A stretch of 64,000 bases of DNA from positions 21,819-85,818 of the forward strand of contig NZ_BOMN01000059.1 of NCBI RefSeq assembly GCF_016862215.1, written 5' to 3'. The stretch comes from Winogradskya humida (GTDB taxonomy: Bacteria; Actinomycetota; Actinomycetes; Mycobacteriales; Micromonosporaceae). A program made the translations under genes and the position numbers. The notes below the pieces were generated by a model that had not been told where the DNA came from, did no database searches, and saw nothing but the letters and a program-made list of their open reading frames with translations. Below, in pieces: positions 28,622 to 37,934 of the stretch (positions are counted from its first letter, which is position 1; each line of letters starts with the position of its first letter).

Positions 28622-28840
28622 GTGAGCACGCAGATCCTCGAGCGCCCGGAGACGAAGGACGCCGACACCGGGCCGGAGATGTTCCACTATGTGCGCAAGG
28701 AAAAGATCGCGGAGAGTGCGGTCATGGGCACCTACGTGGTGGCGCTGTGCGGGGACAAATTCCCGGTGACCAAAACACCGAAGCCCGGCTCCCCGGTGTG
28801 TCCGGCCTGCAAAGAAATCTACGAGGCGATGCAGCACTGA
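28622..28840 (+). CDS. DUF3039 family protein
   Basis: This 72-residue actinobacterial protein of unknown function has the family segment YVVALCGDKFPVTKTPKPGSPVCPACKEIYE. Cys in ALCGD and CPAC, plus a nearby His (MFHYV), suggest a small zinc ribbon (inference). The GTG start is at 28622. It is 30 bases upstream of the TRIC-type channel gene on the same strand and probably co-transcribed. Confidence 0.88.
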   Translation: MSTQILERPETKDADTGPEMFHYVRKEKIAESAVMGTYVVALCGDKFPVTKTPKPGSPVCPACKEIYEAMQH

Positions 28841-28870
28841 TGGGGCAACACTGACCAGGAGTAACGTTCT

Positions 28871-29485
28871 GTGACGGGAAGTTACAGTCTGCTCGTCGCA
28901 GACCTGATCGGGGTGGCGGTCTTCGCGGCCTCCGGCGCCAGCGCCGCGGTCGCGAAACGCCTCGACCTGTTCGGAGTGGCGTTCGTCGGTTTCGTGGCGG
29001 CGCTGGGCGGCGGCATCCTGCGCGATCTCGTGATCGGCGCGGTGCCGCCGCTCGCCTTCGCCGACTGGCGTTACGCGATCACCGCCGTGCTCGCGTCGGT
29101 CGCCGTGTTCTGGCTGCACCCGCAGCTCAACCGGCTCCGGCGCACGGTGCTGCTGCTCGACGCGGCCGGCCTCGGCCTGTTCACGGTCACCGGCACCCTC
29201 AAGGCCATCGCCGCCGGCGTCCCACCCGTCGGCGCCTGCTTGGTGGGAATGCTCACTGCGATCGGCGGTGGACTGGCCCGGGATCTGCTCACCGGCGAGA
29301 TCCCGGCGGTGCTGCAGCGTGACATCTACGCGATAGTCGCCCTCGGCGGTGCCATCGCGGTTACCGTCCTGAGCTGGCTCAACGTCGCCGACATGGTCAC
29401 TCTCGCGGCGGCTGCGGCCGGCATGACATCGGTACGCCTGATCGCGCTCTACCGCCGTTGGTCGGCTCCCGTGGCCGTGCCGTAG
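28871..29485 (+). CDS. TRIC-family (UPF0126) cation channel protein
   Basis: This 204-residue integral membrane protein with seven predicted helices has two internally repeated halves, each with the glycine motif: ALGGGILRDLVIG and AIGGGLARDLLTG. Prokaryotic TRIC homologues form trimeric K+/Na+-permeable channels. GTG 28871 begins VTGSYSLLVADLIG. Immediately after the stop a run of four tandem stem-loops begins, the first of which looks like its terminator. Confidence 0.92.
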   Translation: MTGSYSLLVADLIGVAVFAASGASAAVAKRLDLFGVAFVGFVAALGGGILRDLVIGAVPPLAFADWRYAITAVLASVAVFWLHPQLNRLRRTVLLLDAAGLGLFTVTGTLKAIAAGVPPVGACLVGMLTAIGGGLARDLLTGEIPAVLQRDIYAIVALGGAIAVTVLSWLNVADMVTLAAAAAGMTSVRLIALYRRWSAPVAVP

Positions 29486-29522
29486 CCCCGGGTAGCGGCC
29501 CGATTTGGTTATGCTGGGGGTC

Positions 29523-29680
29523 GCCTCCGCGCCTTTCCCGCGGAGGTTTTCTGTTGAAGGGCCGCCTCCGCGTTTTCGCGGGGGTTTCTGTTGAAGGGGC
29601 CGCCTCCGCGTTTTTGCGGGGGTCTCAGTTGAAGGGCCGCCCCCGCGCTTCTTGCGGGGGTCTCTGTTGAAGGGGATCGT
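29523..29680 (+). repeat. Four tandem stem-loop repeats (37-41 nt) between TRIC and helicase genes
   Basis: Units start at 29523, 29564, 29602 and 29639. Each has the form CCTCCGCG-loop-CGCGGAGG (or a C/G-rich variant) followed by TTTCTGTTGAAGGG. The first hairpin (29524-29531 pairing with 29539-29546, then TTTT) is a good intrinsic terminator for the TRIC gene; the other three are diverging copies with G:T pairs and T-rich tails. Open frames through it are ignored because the periods are not multiples of three. Confidence 0.9.
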
Positions 29681-29686
29681 CGCAGC

Positions 29687-31414
29687 TTGAGTCCGTCGTT
29701 GCCGAACCTGGAAACCTTCCCACCGCTGCGTGACTGGCAGCGCAAGGCCCTGGTCAAGTACCTGCGCCGACGCTCGCCCGACTTCATGGCGGTCGCGACA
29801 CCCGGCGCGGGCAAGACCACCTTCGCCCTGCGCATCGCCGCGGAGTTGCTCAACGACGGCACCGTCGAGGCGGTCACGGTGGTCTGCCCGACCGAGCACC
29901 TCAAAACGCAGTGGGCGTCCGCGGCGGCCCGCGTCGGCATCCAGCTCGACGCGTCGTTCCGCAACGCCGACGTCCACAGCTCCCGCGACTTCCACGGCGC
30001 GGTGATCACCTACGCGCAGGTCGGCATGGCCCCCGCAGTCCACCGCCGCCGCACGATGACCCGCCCGACCATGGTCATCCTCGACGAGATCCACCACGCG
30101 GGCGACTCCCGCAGCTGGGGCGACGGCGTCAAGAACGCGTTCGACGAGGCCGAGCGGCGCCTGATGCTGACCGGCACCCCGTTCCGCTCCGACGACAACC
30201 CGATCCCGTTCGTCGAGTACGAGCGCGGCCAGGACGGCCTGCAGCGCTCCCGCTCCGACTCGATCTACGGCTACAGCGACGCCCTCAGCGACGGCGTTGT
30301 GCGCCCGGTCATCTTCCTGGCCTACTCCGGCGAGACCCGCTGGCGCACCAGCGCGGGTGACGAGCTCGCCGCCCGCCTCGGCGAGCCGATGACCAAGGAC
30401 CTGATCGCCCAGGCGTGGCGCACCGCCCTCGACCACCGCGGCGACTGGATGCCCCAGGTCCTGCGTGCGGCCGATGCGCGTCTCTCCCGGATCAGATCCC
30501 ACGGCATGACCGACGCCGGCGGCCTGATCATCGCCAGCGACCAGCAGACCGCCCGGGCGTACGCGAAGCTGATCGGGGAGATCTCCGGCGAGCAAGCTGT
30601 TGTGGTCCTCTCCGACGACAACGGATCCTCGTCCCGAATCGCCGAATTCGCACTATCCGAACAACGCTGGATGGTCGCGGTCCGCATGGTGTCGGAAGGC
30701 GTCGACATCCCCCGCCTCGCCGTCGGCGTCTACGCCACCAGCGCCTCCACCCCGCTCTACTTCGCGCAGGCCATCGGCCGCTTCGTGCGAGCCCGCCGCA
30801 CCGGCGAAACCGCCACGGTCTTCGTCCCCAGCGTCCCCCACCTCCTCGGCCTCGCCAGCGAGATGGAAGCCCAGCGCGACCACATCCTCGGCGCACCGAA
30901 GGAGAAGGACGGCCTCGACGACGACCTCCTCGAGCGGGCCCAGCGAGCCGAGGACGCCGAGGGCGAGCTGGATAAACGCTTCGAGGCGCTCTCCGCGACC
31001 GCCGAGCTCGACCAGGTCATCTATGACGGCACCTCCTTCGGCACCGGAGCCCGCACGGGCACCCCCGAGGAGGAGGAATATCTCGGTCTTCCCGGCCTGC
31101 TGAGCCCCGACCAGGTCACCACGCTGCTCTCCAAGCGCCAGTCCGACCAGATCGCCGCCCAGAAACGGGCCGCCGCCCTAACCCCGGACCCGGTCCCCGC
31201 CCAGCGCGAGCCGGTCGCCCCGATGAGCGCCGGCGAGCGCCGTGCCGCCCTCCGCCGCCAGCTCAACACCCTGGTCGCGGCCCACCACCACCGTACCAAC
31301 CTCCCGCACGGCAAGATCCACGCCGAGCTGCGCCGCCTGTGCGGAGGCCCGCCCTCGGCCCAGGCCACCATCGAACAGCTCGAAGAACGCATCGCCACCG
31401 TCCAGACCCTGTGA
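29687..31414 (+). CDS. DEAD/DEAH-box helicase (superfamily 2)
   Basis: This 575-residue SF2 helicase-like ATPase has a Q-motif-like segment (PPLRDWQRKAL), Walker A ATPGAGKTTF (about 38-47), Walker B DEIHHAGD (about 132), and motif III TGTPFRSDD. Motif V is SEGVDIPRLAVGV and motif VI is QAIGRFVRAR. The C-terminal 150 residues are charged, with a conserved actinobacterial tail (RRQLNTLVAAHHHRTNLPHGKIHAELRR). The family is widespread in actinobacteria; its nucleic acid substrate is not known. The start is TTG 29687, since no ATG or GTG precedes the conserved N-terminal region. Confidence 0.92.
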   Translation: MSPSLPNLETFPPLRDWQRKALVKYLRRRSPDFMAVATPGAGKTTFALRIAAELLNDGTVEAVTVVCPTEHLKTQWASAAARVGIQLDASFRNADVHSSRDFHGAVITYAQVGMAPAVHRRRTMTRPTMVILDEIHHAGDSRSWGDGVKNAFDEAERRLMLTGTPFRSDDNPIPFVEYERGQDGLQRSRSDSIYGYSDALSDGVVRPVIFLAYSGETRWRTSAGDELAARLGEPMTKDLIAQAWRTALDHRGDWMPQVLRAADARLSRIRSHGMTDAGGLIIASDQQTARAYAKLIGEISGEQAVVVLSDDNGSSSRIAEFALSEQRWMVAVRMVSEGVDIPRLAVGVYATSASTPLYFAQAIGRFVRARRTGETATVFVPSVPHLLGLASEMEAQRDHILGAPKEKDGLDDDLLERAQRAEDAEGELDKRFEALSATAELDQVIYDGTSFGTGARTGTPEEEEYLGLPGLLSPDQVTTLLSKRQSDQIAAQKRAAALTPDPVPAQREPVAPMSAGERRAALRRQLNTLVAAHHHRTNLPHGKIHAELRRLCGGPPSAQATIEQLEERIATVQTL

Positions 31415-31538
31415 CCCCTGAGGTGCTCGTCCAGGCTGAGCGCCGCAAGAATCACCGCAGCGGAAGCTGGGTCTGGATCCCGGGGTGGTCGCGAGGCCGG
31501 CGTTGGCCGGGAGGGCGCCACGCCCCTACTGTGTCCCG

Positions 31539-32153
31539 ATGACTCTCGCCGACACGGCCCAGCCACCCCACGAACCGGTCTCTGCCCCGCCCGCACGGCG
31601 TCGCGGCCGACGACTGGCCATCGGCATCTCGATCGCTTTGCTGGTGGTGGCCGGCGGCACGGTCGCGGGCACGTACTACTACGACAGCGTGCCCCTGATC
31701 GAGAGCAACGCCGCGGCACCGGTGACCTCGGTGCCGCCTCTGGTGGAGAAGCCCTTCGTCGCCGCCATCGACCCCGACTTCTACGCCGCAAGCGACTCGC
31801 TGATCACCCGGCGGTACGTGGTCCTCGGGTTCGGTGCCGAGAAGGAGTCCGGCCTGCGTACCCGGATCATGGCCCACAAGGCCGAGACCAGCTACACCAA
31901 GACGGAAATCCTGGACGGCTACCTCAGCAGGGCCGACTACGGCCGCGGCGCGGTGGGCCTGGACGCCGCCGCGCAGACATACTTCGCCAAGCCGCTCGCG
32001 CAACTGAGCGTCGCCGAGGCGGCGTTGCTCGCGGTGCAGCTCCACCCGGACCGGCCCGAGCCGAAGGCCGGCTGGAACCAGATCCTGGACACCATGGTCG
32101 AGCTCGGCTGGCTGACCCCGGCCGATCGCACCGGGCTCGCCTTCCCCGGCTGA
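31539..32153 (+). CDS. Membrane-anchored, degenerate GT51 transglycosylase-like protein
   Basis: This is a 204-residue protein. After a Pro/Arg-rich cytoplasmic start comes one membrane helix (RLAIGISIALLVVAGGTVAG, about 28-47), then an extracellular region. That region matches the C-terminal half of the GT51 domain of class A penicillin-binding proteins: TKTEILDGYLSRADYGRGAVGLDAAAQTYFAKP and LSVAEAALLAVQLHPD. In active GT51 enzymes the first catalytic Glu lies in AAEDxxFY; here the equivalent reads AAIDPDFY, so that Glu is replaced by Ile. The transpeptidase domain is absent and the GT domain is short. It is therefore probably not a glycosyltransferase but a binding or regulatory relative. 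ATG 31539 begins MTLADTAQ. Confidence 0.78.
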   Translation: MTLADTAQPPHEPVSAPPARRRGRRLAIGISIALLVVAGGTVAGTYYYDSVPLIESNAAAPVTSVPPLVEKPFVAAIDPDFYAASDSLITRRYVVLGFGAEKESGLRTRIMAHKAETSYTKTEILDGYLSRADYGRGAVGLDAAAQTYFAKPLAQLSVAEAALLAVQLHPDRPEPKAGWNQILDTMVELGWLTPADRTGLAFPG

Positions 32154-32160
32154 CGTCCGC

Positions 32161-32240
32161 CGCGGGCGGGTTGCCGGCGCCGCGGGCGGGTTGCCGGGCG
32201 GCGCGAGGCGGTTGCCAGCGCCACGGGCTAGCTGACGGGC
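32161..32240 (+). repeat. Tandem repeat, 20 nt unit, 3-4 copies
   Basis: The unit CGCGGGCGGGTTGCCGGCGC starts at 32161 and 32181 (near-identical); degenerate copies begin at 32201 and 32221. The array begins 8 bases after the stop codon of the GT51-like gene. Confidence 0.8.
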
Positions 32241-32292
32241 ACCCGGGCCGGGGTGGCCGGGCCGGGGTGGTCGGGCCGTTTTGGGCACAGGG

Positions 32293-32322
32293 AAAGGGCG
32301 TCCCCACACCGGGACGCCCTTT
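32293..32322. terminator. Bidirectional hairpin terminator
   Basis: A perfect 12-bp stem (AAAGGGCGTCCC at 32293-32304, GGGACGCCCTTT at 32311-32322) has a 6-base loop. It lies between the convergent GT51-like gene (plus) and the small zinc protein gene (minus). Confidence 0.85.
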
Positions 32323-32342
32323 GGTGCCTGTTCAGGGGGTTT

Positions 32343-32582
32343 TTAGTTAGAGTTGGACATCATGTCCGCGCCGCGCCAGGTGAACTCGGGATCGGCCGCA
32401 TACTGGACCGCGATCTTCACCAGGTCTTCGGCGTAGCGGTTGGCGTGGTGTCCGCAGAACACCAGCTCGCCACCGCCAGCCAAGGTCAGACGGAGCTTCC
32501 CTGCTGCATTGCAGCGGTCGCACCGTTCATCGGCTGCTGTTCCGGCCACGCTTCCCGCCGGCGGCGTGAGAGTCGGGGTCAT
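32343..32582 (-). CDS. Small zinc-binding protein (DUF7455-like)
   Basis: This 79-residue actinobacterial protein often lies next to the principal sigma factor gene. Two metal-ligand pairs are visible: CDRC (ADERCDRCNAAGKLRLTL) and CGHH (LVFCGHHANRYAEDL), fitting a small zinc finger. Its function is unknown. ATG 32582 is preceded by GGAGGAAGG. An in-frame start 33 bases upstream is less likely. It lies downstream of hrdB on the same strand. Confidence 0.85.
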   Translation of the reverse strand: MTPTLTPPAGSVAGTAADERCDRCNAAGKLRLTLAGGGELVFCGHHANRYAEDLVKIAVQYAADPEFTWRGADMMSNSN

Positions 32583-32985
32583 CGCCTTCCTCCTCTGGTC
32601 GTCACCGATGAACATGTTCCTCGGCTACCGTTCACCCATCGTGCAACACCCTTGGCCGTTGCAGCCTTCCCACAGTGCCCTGAGGCGACCCAAGTCACAC
32701 GTGGTCGAGCTGAGCCCTGTCCCGTCGATCAGGCCGGGACACGGCTAGTCTGCCGTCCCTCAAGGGTGCCACGTCAACGATCACTTCTGCACAACGGTCT
32801 GATCACCACTCGATGATGTACGGGTAGTGACCAAAAGGGCACGTAATGTTGACGGGCTGGGCGGTTATCCAGTATTGATCAAGGTGTACGTGTCGAGTGC
32901 GAAACGACCCGCACACGCGGCCCTGGACACGACTGAGCCCCCGCACCGGCAGTCGCCGGCACGGGGGCTTCGGTGTCGCTGTGGG
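32583..32985. other. 403-base intergenic region downstream of hrdB
   Basis: It holds the ribosome binding site of the small zinc protein gene, presumably its promoter, and the hrdB hairpin at 32936-32969. A plus-strand open frame from GTG 32827 runs through the hairpin into the antisense of hrdB and lacks a ribosome binding site, so it was not called. I see no tRNA or recognisable RNA gene, although a short RNA ending at the hairpin is possible. Confidence 0.5.
32936..32969 (-). terminator. Hairpin terminator after hrdB
   Basis: AGCCCCCG plus CCGGC (32936-32950) pairs with GCCGG plus CGGGGGCT (32955-32969) around a CA:CA internal mismatch and a 4-base loop AGTC. It lies 17 bases past the hrdB stop. 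Confidence 0.75.
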
Positions 32986-34530
<1,545 letters not shown>

Positions 34531-34785
34531 GAATGACCTTCCGGAGGGCGATGAAACACGGCCATGGGCCCAGCGCAGCACAGGGCTAAACAAGGCTGGC
34601 CGGTGTGGTGTGGGAGCCCCCGGAACGCGGACTGGCTTGCAGGCGGTCGTCCGTGAAGCGTGGGCAGGGGTGAATTGTAGCGCCGTCGAGCGAGATCCTC
34701 CCGCCGCAGCGCGCCGCGAGGGGTCGCCGACCTCCCTTCGGGCGCCGGTGCGAAAGAATGGTAACTGCTGAGAGGGTGGTGTGTA

Positions 34786-35601
34786 GTGGCTGAGAACCCC
34801 GGGGTACCAACACCGGATGAGCTGCTGGTGATCGCGGTGCGAACAGCGCGGGAGGCGGCTGCGACCGCCCGGCGGATGCGCGCTGAGGCGATCACCGATG
34901 TGCAGACGAAGAGCACTGATACCGATGTGGTCACGGCCGCGGACAAGGCTGTCGAGCGTCAGGTTGTCGAGGCGCTGCGGGTCGAGCGGCCCGGCGACGG
35001 CGTGCTCGGCGAGGAGTACGGCGACACCACCGCGACGGGCGCGGTCCGCTGGATCCTCGACCCGATCGACGGCACGGTGAACTACCTGTACGGCCTCCCG
35101 CAGTACGCCGTCTCGCTGGCCGCCGAGGTCGAGGGCACAGTGGTGGCCGGCGTGGTGCACAATGCGGCCACCGGCGAGGAGTGGACGGCGACGCTGGGCG
35201 GTGGTGCCTGGCGTGACGGCCGGCGGCTCGGCGGGTCGGCTCGCACCACGCTGGACCAGGCGCTGGTGGGCACGGGCTTCGGCTATGACGCGGCGCGCCG
35301 GGCACATCAGGGTGCGGTGCTGGCCGGGCTCATCACGCAGGTGCGCGACATCCGCCGGTTCGGTGCGGCCTCGCTCGACCTGTGCATGGCGGCGGAGGGC
35401 ATGCTCGACGCGTACTACGAGAAGGGCCTGAACCCCTGGGACCACGCTGCGGGCGGCCTGGTTGCCACGGAGGCGGGCCTGACCGTGTCCGGACTGGATG
35501 GTGCTGCGGCGAGCTCGGAAATGCTCGTAGCGGCGCCGTCAGCCCTGTTCCCGGCGTTGCATGACGCCCTCAGCAAGCTGGACGCATCGGGCGGTCCGTA
35601 A
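34786..35601 (+). CDS. suhB: Inositol monophosphatase family protein
   Basis: This 271-residue Mg2+-dependent phosphatase is a homologue of the M. tuberculosis SuhB that sits next to sigA. Metal and active-site motifs are all present: VVTAADKAVE (motif 1), GEEYG, WILDPIDGTVNYLYGLP (the central DPxDGT), and NPWDHAAGGLVATEAG. It dephosphorylates inositol 1-phosphate, feeding phosphatidylinositol and mycothiol synthesis (family knowledge). The start is GTG 34786. A perfect terminator follows. The 255-base gap to hrdB must contain the divergent promoters; no clear boxes were identified. Confidence 0.93.
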   Translation: MAENPGVPTPDELLVIAVRTAREAAATARRMRAEAITDVQTKSTDTDVVTAADKAVERQVVEALRVERPGDGVLGEEYGDTTATGAVRWILDPIDGTVNYLYGLPQYAVSLAAEVEGTVVAGVVHNAATGEEWTATLGGGAWRDGRRLGGSARTTLDQALVGTGFGYDAARRAHQGAVLAGLITQVRDIRRFGAASLDLCMAAEGMLDAYYEKGLNPWDHAAGGLVATEAGLTVSGLDGAAASSEMLVAAPSALFPALHDALSKLDASGGP

Positions 35602-35623
35602 AACGCCGTAAAACCCGCTAGAC

Positions 35624-35662
35624 GACAATGCCCGCCGGTTGAAAAAATCGGCGGGCATTGTC
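35624..35662. terminator. Bidirectional hairpin terminator between suhB and cei
   Basis: A perfect 14-bp stem (GACAATGCCCGCCG at 35624-35637, complement at 35649-35662) has an A-rich 11-base loop. It separates two convergent genes. Confidence 0.88.
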
Positions 35663-35672
35663 ACGCGGGAGC

Positions 35673-36221
35673 TCAGGAGTCCTTGTCGTCCTTCTTGGCC
35701 GGTGCCGCGCACGCGCCCGGCGGCAGGACCGGCTCACCGAGCTCGACGAGCGACTGGTTGACCTCGGTGGTCGTGGCGAGCTGCTGGAACTGGCTGCCGA
35801 TCGCGATGTCGACGACCGTGCCCTTGCGCTTCGCGTCGTACTGCGTGTCGGCCTGGTTCAGGAAGTACGCCCGCAGCAGCCACGCCGAACCGACCGCCTC
35901 CGGCCCGTACGTCATGACCGCGACGCCGTCGACCTTCTTCTTCGCCTCGTCGGGCTTCTGGGTCTTGAACCGGCGGTTCTTGAACTCGTTGGTGACGTTG
36001 TCGGCGAGACCCGGCTGGTCGGTGCCGTTCAGGACCTTGACCGTGACGCCCTGGGGATCGTCGGGCAGGGTCACGTTGGCCATCACGGAGCCGTCGGGGC
36101 AGCCACCGGAGGCCACCGCTCCGCCCTGGGTGTCGCGCACCAGCGCGACTACGACGAAGACCACGGCGGCGACGGCCAGGACGCCGACCACCACGAGGGC
36201 TCGGACGCGCGCAAAGCTCAT
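35673..36221 (-). CDS. LytR C-terminal domain membrane protein (Cei-like)
   Basis: This 182-residue protein has an N-terminal membrane helix (residues 6-29, VRALVVVGVLAVAAVVFVVVA) and an extracytoplasmic LytR_C domain: VTVKVLNGTDQPGLADNVTNEFKNRRF. In M. tuberculosis the gene at the same position (Rv2700) encodes Cei, needed for cell-envelope integrity. The matching order suhB-cei-DUF4193 supports that identity. Two cysteines (GGCPDG and PGACAAP) may form a disulfide. The C-terminus is Lys/Asp-rich. Confidence 0.87.
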   Translation of the reverse strand: MSFARVRALVVVGVLAVAAVVFVVVALVRDTQGGAVASGGCPDGSVMANVTLPDDPQGVTVKVLNGTDQPGLADNVTNEFKNRRFKTQKPDEAKKKVDGVAVMTYGPEAVGSAWLLRAYFLNQADTQYDAKRKGTVVDIAIGSQFQQLATTTEVNQSLVELGEPVLPPGACAAPAKKDDKDS

Positions 36222-36404
36222 GGTGCAGGCACTCCCGGGATTCGTTCGAGGGACGCGGTCTCGGGTGAGGTTAGCGTGAGGCCGCCGGGTGCGCGGAAAC
36301 AGGGAAAGACTCCGGCGCGCCGACGATGATCCACGGCCATGTGCCCCTACTTTGATGTCGCCTCAGTCACATCGGGAACAATTGGCTGCCACTGGGCGTA
36401 CAAC

Positions 36405-36420
36405 CCTCCCACGAGGGAGG
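36405..36420 (+). promoter_or_regulatory. Hairpin burying the ribosome binding site of a small leader-like ORF
   Basis: CCTCCC (36405-36410) can pair fully with GGGAGG (36415-36420) across a 4-base loop ACGA. The right arm is the ribosome binding site of the 22-codon ORF starting at 36425. This would make its translation depend on opening of the hairpin. Confidence 0.45.
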
Positions 36421-36424
36421 TAAC

Positions 36425-36493
36425 GTGCCGCGTCTGCCGGGGCAGTTTCACGAGGGGGTGGGGGCGCCTCGGCGGATGATCGTTCCTTGCTGA
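36425..36493 (+). CDS. Candidate small ORF (22 aa) upstream of the DUF4193 gene
   Basis: GTG 36425 is preceded by GGGAGGTAAC, one of the best ribosome binding sites in the window (GGAGG ends 4 bases before the start). It opens a 22-codon frame (MPRLPGQFHEGVGAPRRM, then IVPC) ending at TGA 36491-36493. No family is recognised. Position, 98 bases before the DUF4193 start and followed by a small AACGCC/GGCGTT hairpin (36532-36549), suggests a leader peptide. Evidence is limited to the signal strength; it could be a chance ORF. Confidence 0.4.
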   Translation: MPRLPGQFHEGVGAPRRMIVPC

Positions 36494-36591
36494 TCGGGCT
36501 GGGGAGAAAAGTCCGTCGGAACGGGAACCGAAACGCCGTCGCGGGCGTTACTTACGCCAAGTGACACATCGATACAGGAGAGTGAAAACCG

Positions 36592-36888
36592 ATGGCCACC
36601 GACTACGACGCTCCGCGTCGCGATGAGGTCGACCTCGGCGAGGACAGCCTCGAGGAACTCAAGGCCCGCCGCGCCGACTCGCAGTCGGGCGCAGTGGACG
36701 TCGACGAGGTAGAGGTGGCGGAGAGCTTCGAGCTCCCCGGCGCCGACCTGGCCGATGAAGAGCTCACCGTCAAGGTCCTGCCGATGCAGACCGATGAATT
36801 CCGCTGTGCTCGCTGTTTCCTCGTGCATCACCGCAGCCAGCTGGCCGCGGAACGCAACGGGGAACTGATCTGCCGAGAGTGTGCCTGA
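36592..36888 (+). CDS. DUF4193 family protein
   Basis: This 98-residue conserved actinobacterial protein is equivalent to M. tuberculosis Rv2699c by position and sequence style. The start MATDYDAPR is followed by an acidic middle (VDVDEVEVAESFELPGADL) and a C-terminal zinc-ribbon-like segment (RCARCFLVHHRSQL and ICRECA) with two CxxC pairs. This pattern is shared with RbpA-like or transcription-associated small proteins, but the function is unknown. The ribosome binding site is AGGAGA, 12 bases upstream. The 370 bases upstream (36222-36591) hold the small ORF and hairpins described separately. Confidence 0.93.
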   Translation: MATDYDAPRRDEVDLGEDSLEELKARRADSQSGAVDVDEVEVAESFELPGADLADEELTVKVLPMQTDEFRCARCFLVHHRSQLAAERNGELICRECA

Positions 36889-36912
36889 CCGGCGCGTCTC
36901 GGCAATGTCCTA

Positions 36913-36935
36913 CCCGGCCGTCGCCGACGGCCGGG
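36913..36935 (+). terminator. Hairpin terminator after the DUF4193 gene
   Basis: CCCGGCCGTCG (36913-36923) is complementary to CGACGGCCGGG (36925-36935). With a realistic loop of 3-5 bases this leaves a 9-10 bp stem, 24 bases past the stop. Confidence 0.75.
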
Positions 36936-37070
36936 CGTCGTGTCAACCCCTGAAAACCTCAGGCCAACCCTTGAGAAGTTCAGGGACACATGACGGGTGA
37001 TGTTGTGTGCCCGCCCGCGAGGATGGGTATGTGACCCGCCAACGGCAGACGAACGGGGAGGTCGACCACC

Positions 37071-37934
37071 ATGAGCCGCCCAGAAGAGAACTCGGTACCG
37101 ACCGCAGAGCCGGGGCCAGAGCTCATCGAGGTCGACCCAGCTCCCCGTGCGGGGGGCACCGCACCAGGAACGGATCTGGTGCGAACCGACGAGAAGGTGG
37201 CTGTCGACGCTGAGATCGGCGCCACCGTGGCCGAGCTGACGGCTGACGATCTCGCCCCGGACAAGCGGCGCAGGCTCCTGGGCCGCCTCGTGGGTGACGT
37301 GCGCAAGCGTGGGCTCGGGCAGATGTTCCGCCCGAAGTCCGCGATCAAGTGGATGGCCGACGTGGTCTCCGACGTGGCTCCGCACGTGCCCGTGCGGGAT
37401 CAGGCGACGCTGCGCCGGCACTTCAGCGGCCTCGACGACGACGATCTCGCCGAGCGGCTGGTCCGCAACGCCGCGCGGGCGACCGCCGGGGTGGGCGCGG
37501 CCGGCGGCGGTGTGGCCTCCCTCGAGTGGGTCGCCGCTCCGACCCTGCTCTCCGCGCCGGTGCTGCTGGCAGCGGAGACCGTCGCTGTGGTCGCCATCGA
37601 GCTCAAGCTGATCGGCGAGCTGCACGAGGTGTACGCGCAGCCGGTCGAGGGCTCCGGCGGGCAGAAGGCGATGTCGCTGGTGCAGGCCTGGTCCGGGCAG
37701 CGTGGGGTCAATCCTCTGGTGCCGGGTGTCGGCGTGGCCTCGGTGCTCGGCACGGCGGCCCGGCAGGAGCTGCAGAAGACACTTTTACGGCGTTTCGGGC
37801 GCAACCTGACCACGATGGGTCCGATGCTGACCGGTGCGGCCGTGGCGAGTTACCTGAACCGCCGGGCGACCCGCTCCCTCGGCGAGAAGCTGATCAAGGA
37901 CCTCAGGAAGAAGCAGCAGCGCGCTTTGCGGTGA
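37071..37934 (+). CDS. Conserved hypothetical membrane-associated protein
   Basis: This is a 287-residue protein. The first 50 residues are Pro/Glu-rich, followed by a basic amphipathic region (DKRRRLLGRLVGDVRKRGL). A hydrophobic double segment (SLEWVAAPTLLSAPVLLAAETVAVVAIELKLIGELHEVYAQP, about 140-182) and a C-terminal hydrophobic stretch (MGPMLTGAAVASYLNRRATRSLGEKL) follow. The central part recalls EcsC-like membrane proteins, but I cannot assign it. ATG 37071 has GGGAGGTCG upstream. Its 3' end overlaps the convergent DUF3093 gene by 32 bases. Confidence 0.8.
   Translation: MSRPEENSVPTAEPGPELIEVDPAPRAGGTAPGTDLVRTDEKVAVDAEIGATVAELTADDLAPDKRRRLLGRLVGDVRKRGLGQMFRPKSAIKWMADVVSDVAPHVPVRDQATLRRHFSGLDDDDLAERLVRNAARATAGVGAAGGGVASLEWVAAPTLLSAPVLLAAETVAVVAIELKLIGELHEVYAQPVEGSGGQKAMSLVQAWSGQRGVNPLVPGVGVASVLGTAARQELQKTLLRRFGRNLTTMGPMLTGAAVASYLNRRATRSLGEKLIKDLRKKQQRALR

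Noticed and set aside
28553..30595. Minus-strand open frame of about 680 codons with repeated KRGGGPSTE-like segments
   Set aside because: The repeats are the 29523-29680 hairpin array read antisense; the rest is antisense to the TRIC and helicase genes.
36222..36300. IdeR box near the cei start (GAGGTTAGCGTGAGG at about 36265)
   Set aside because: Only one half-site resembles the consensus; the palindromic partner is missing.
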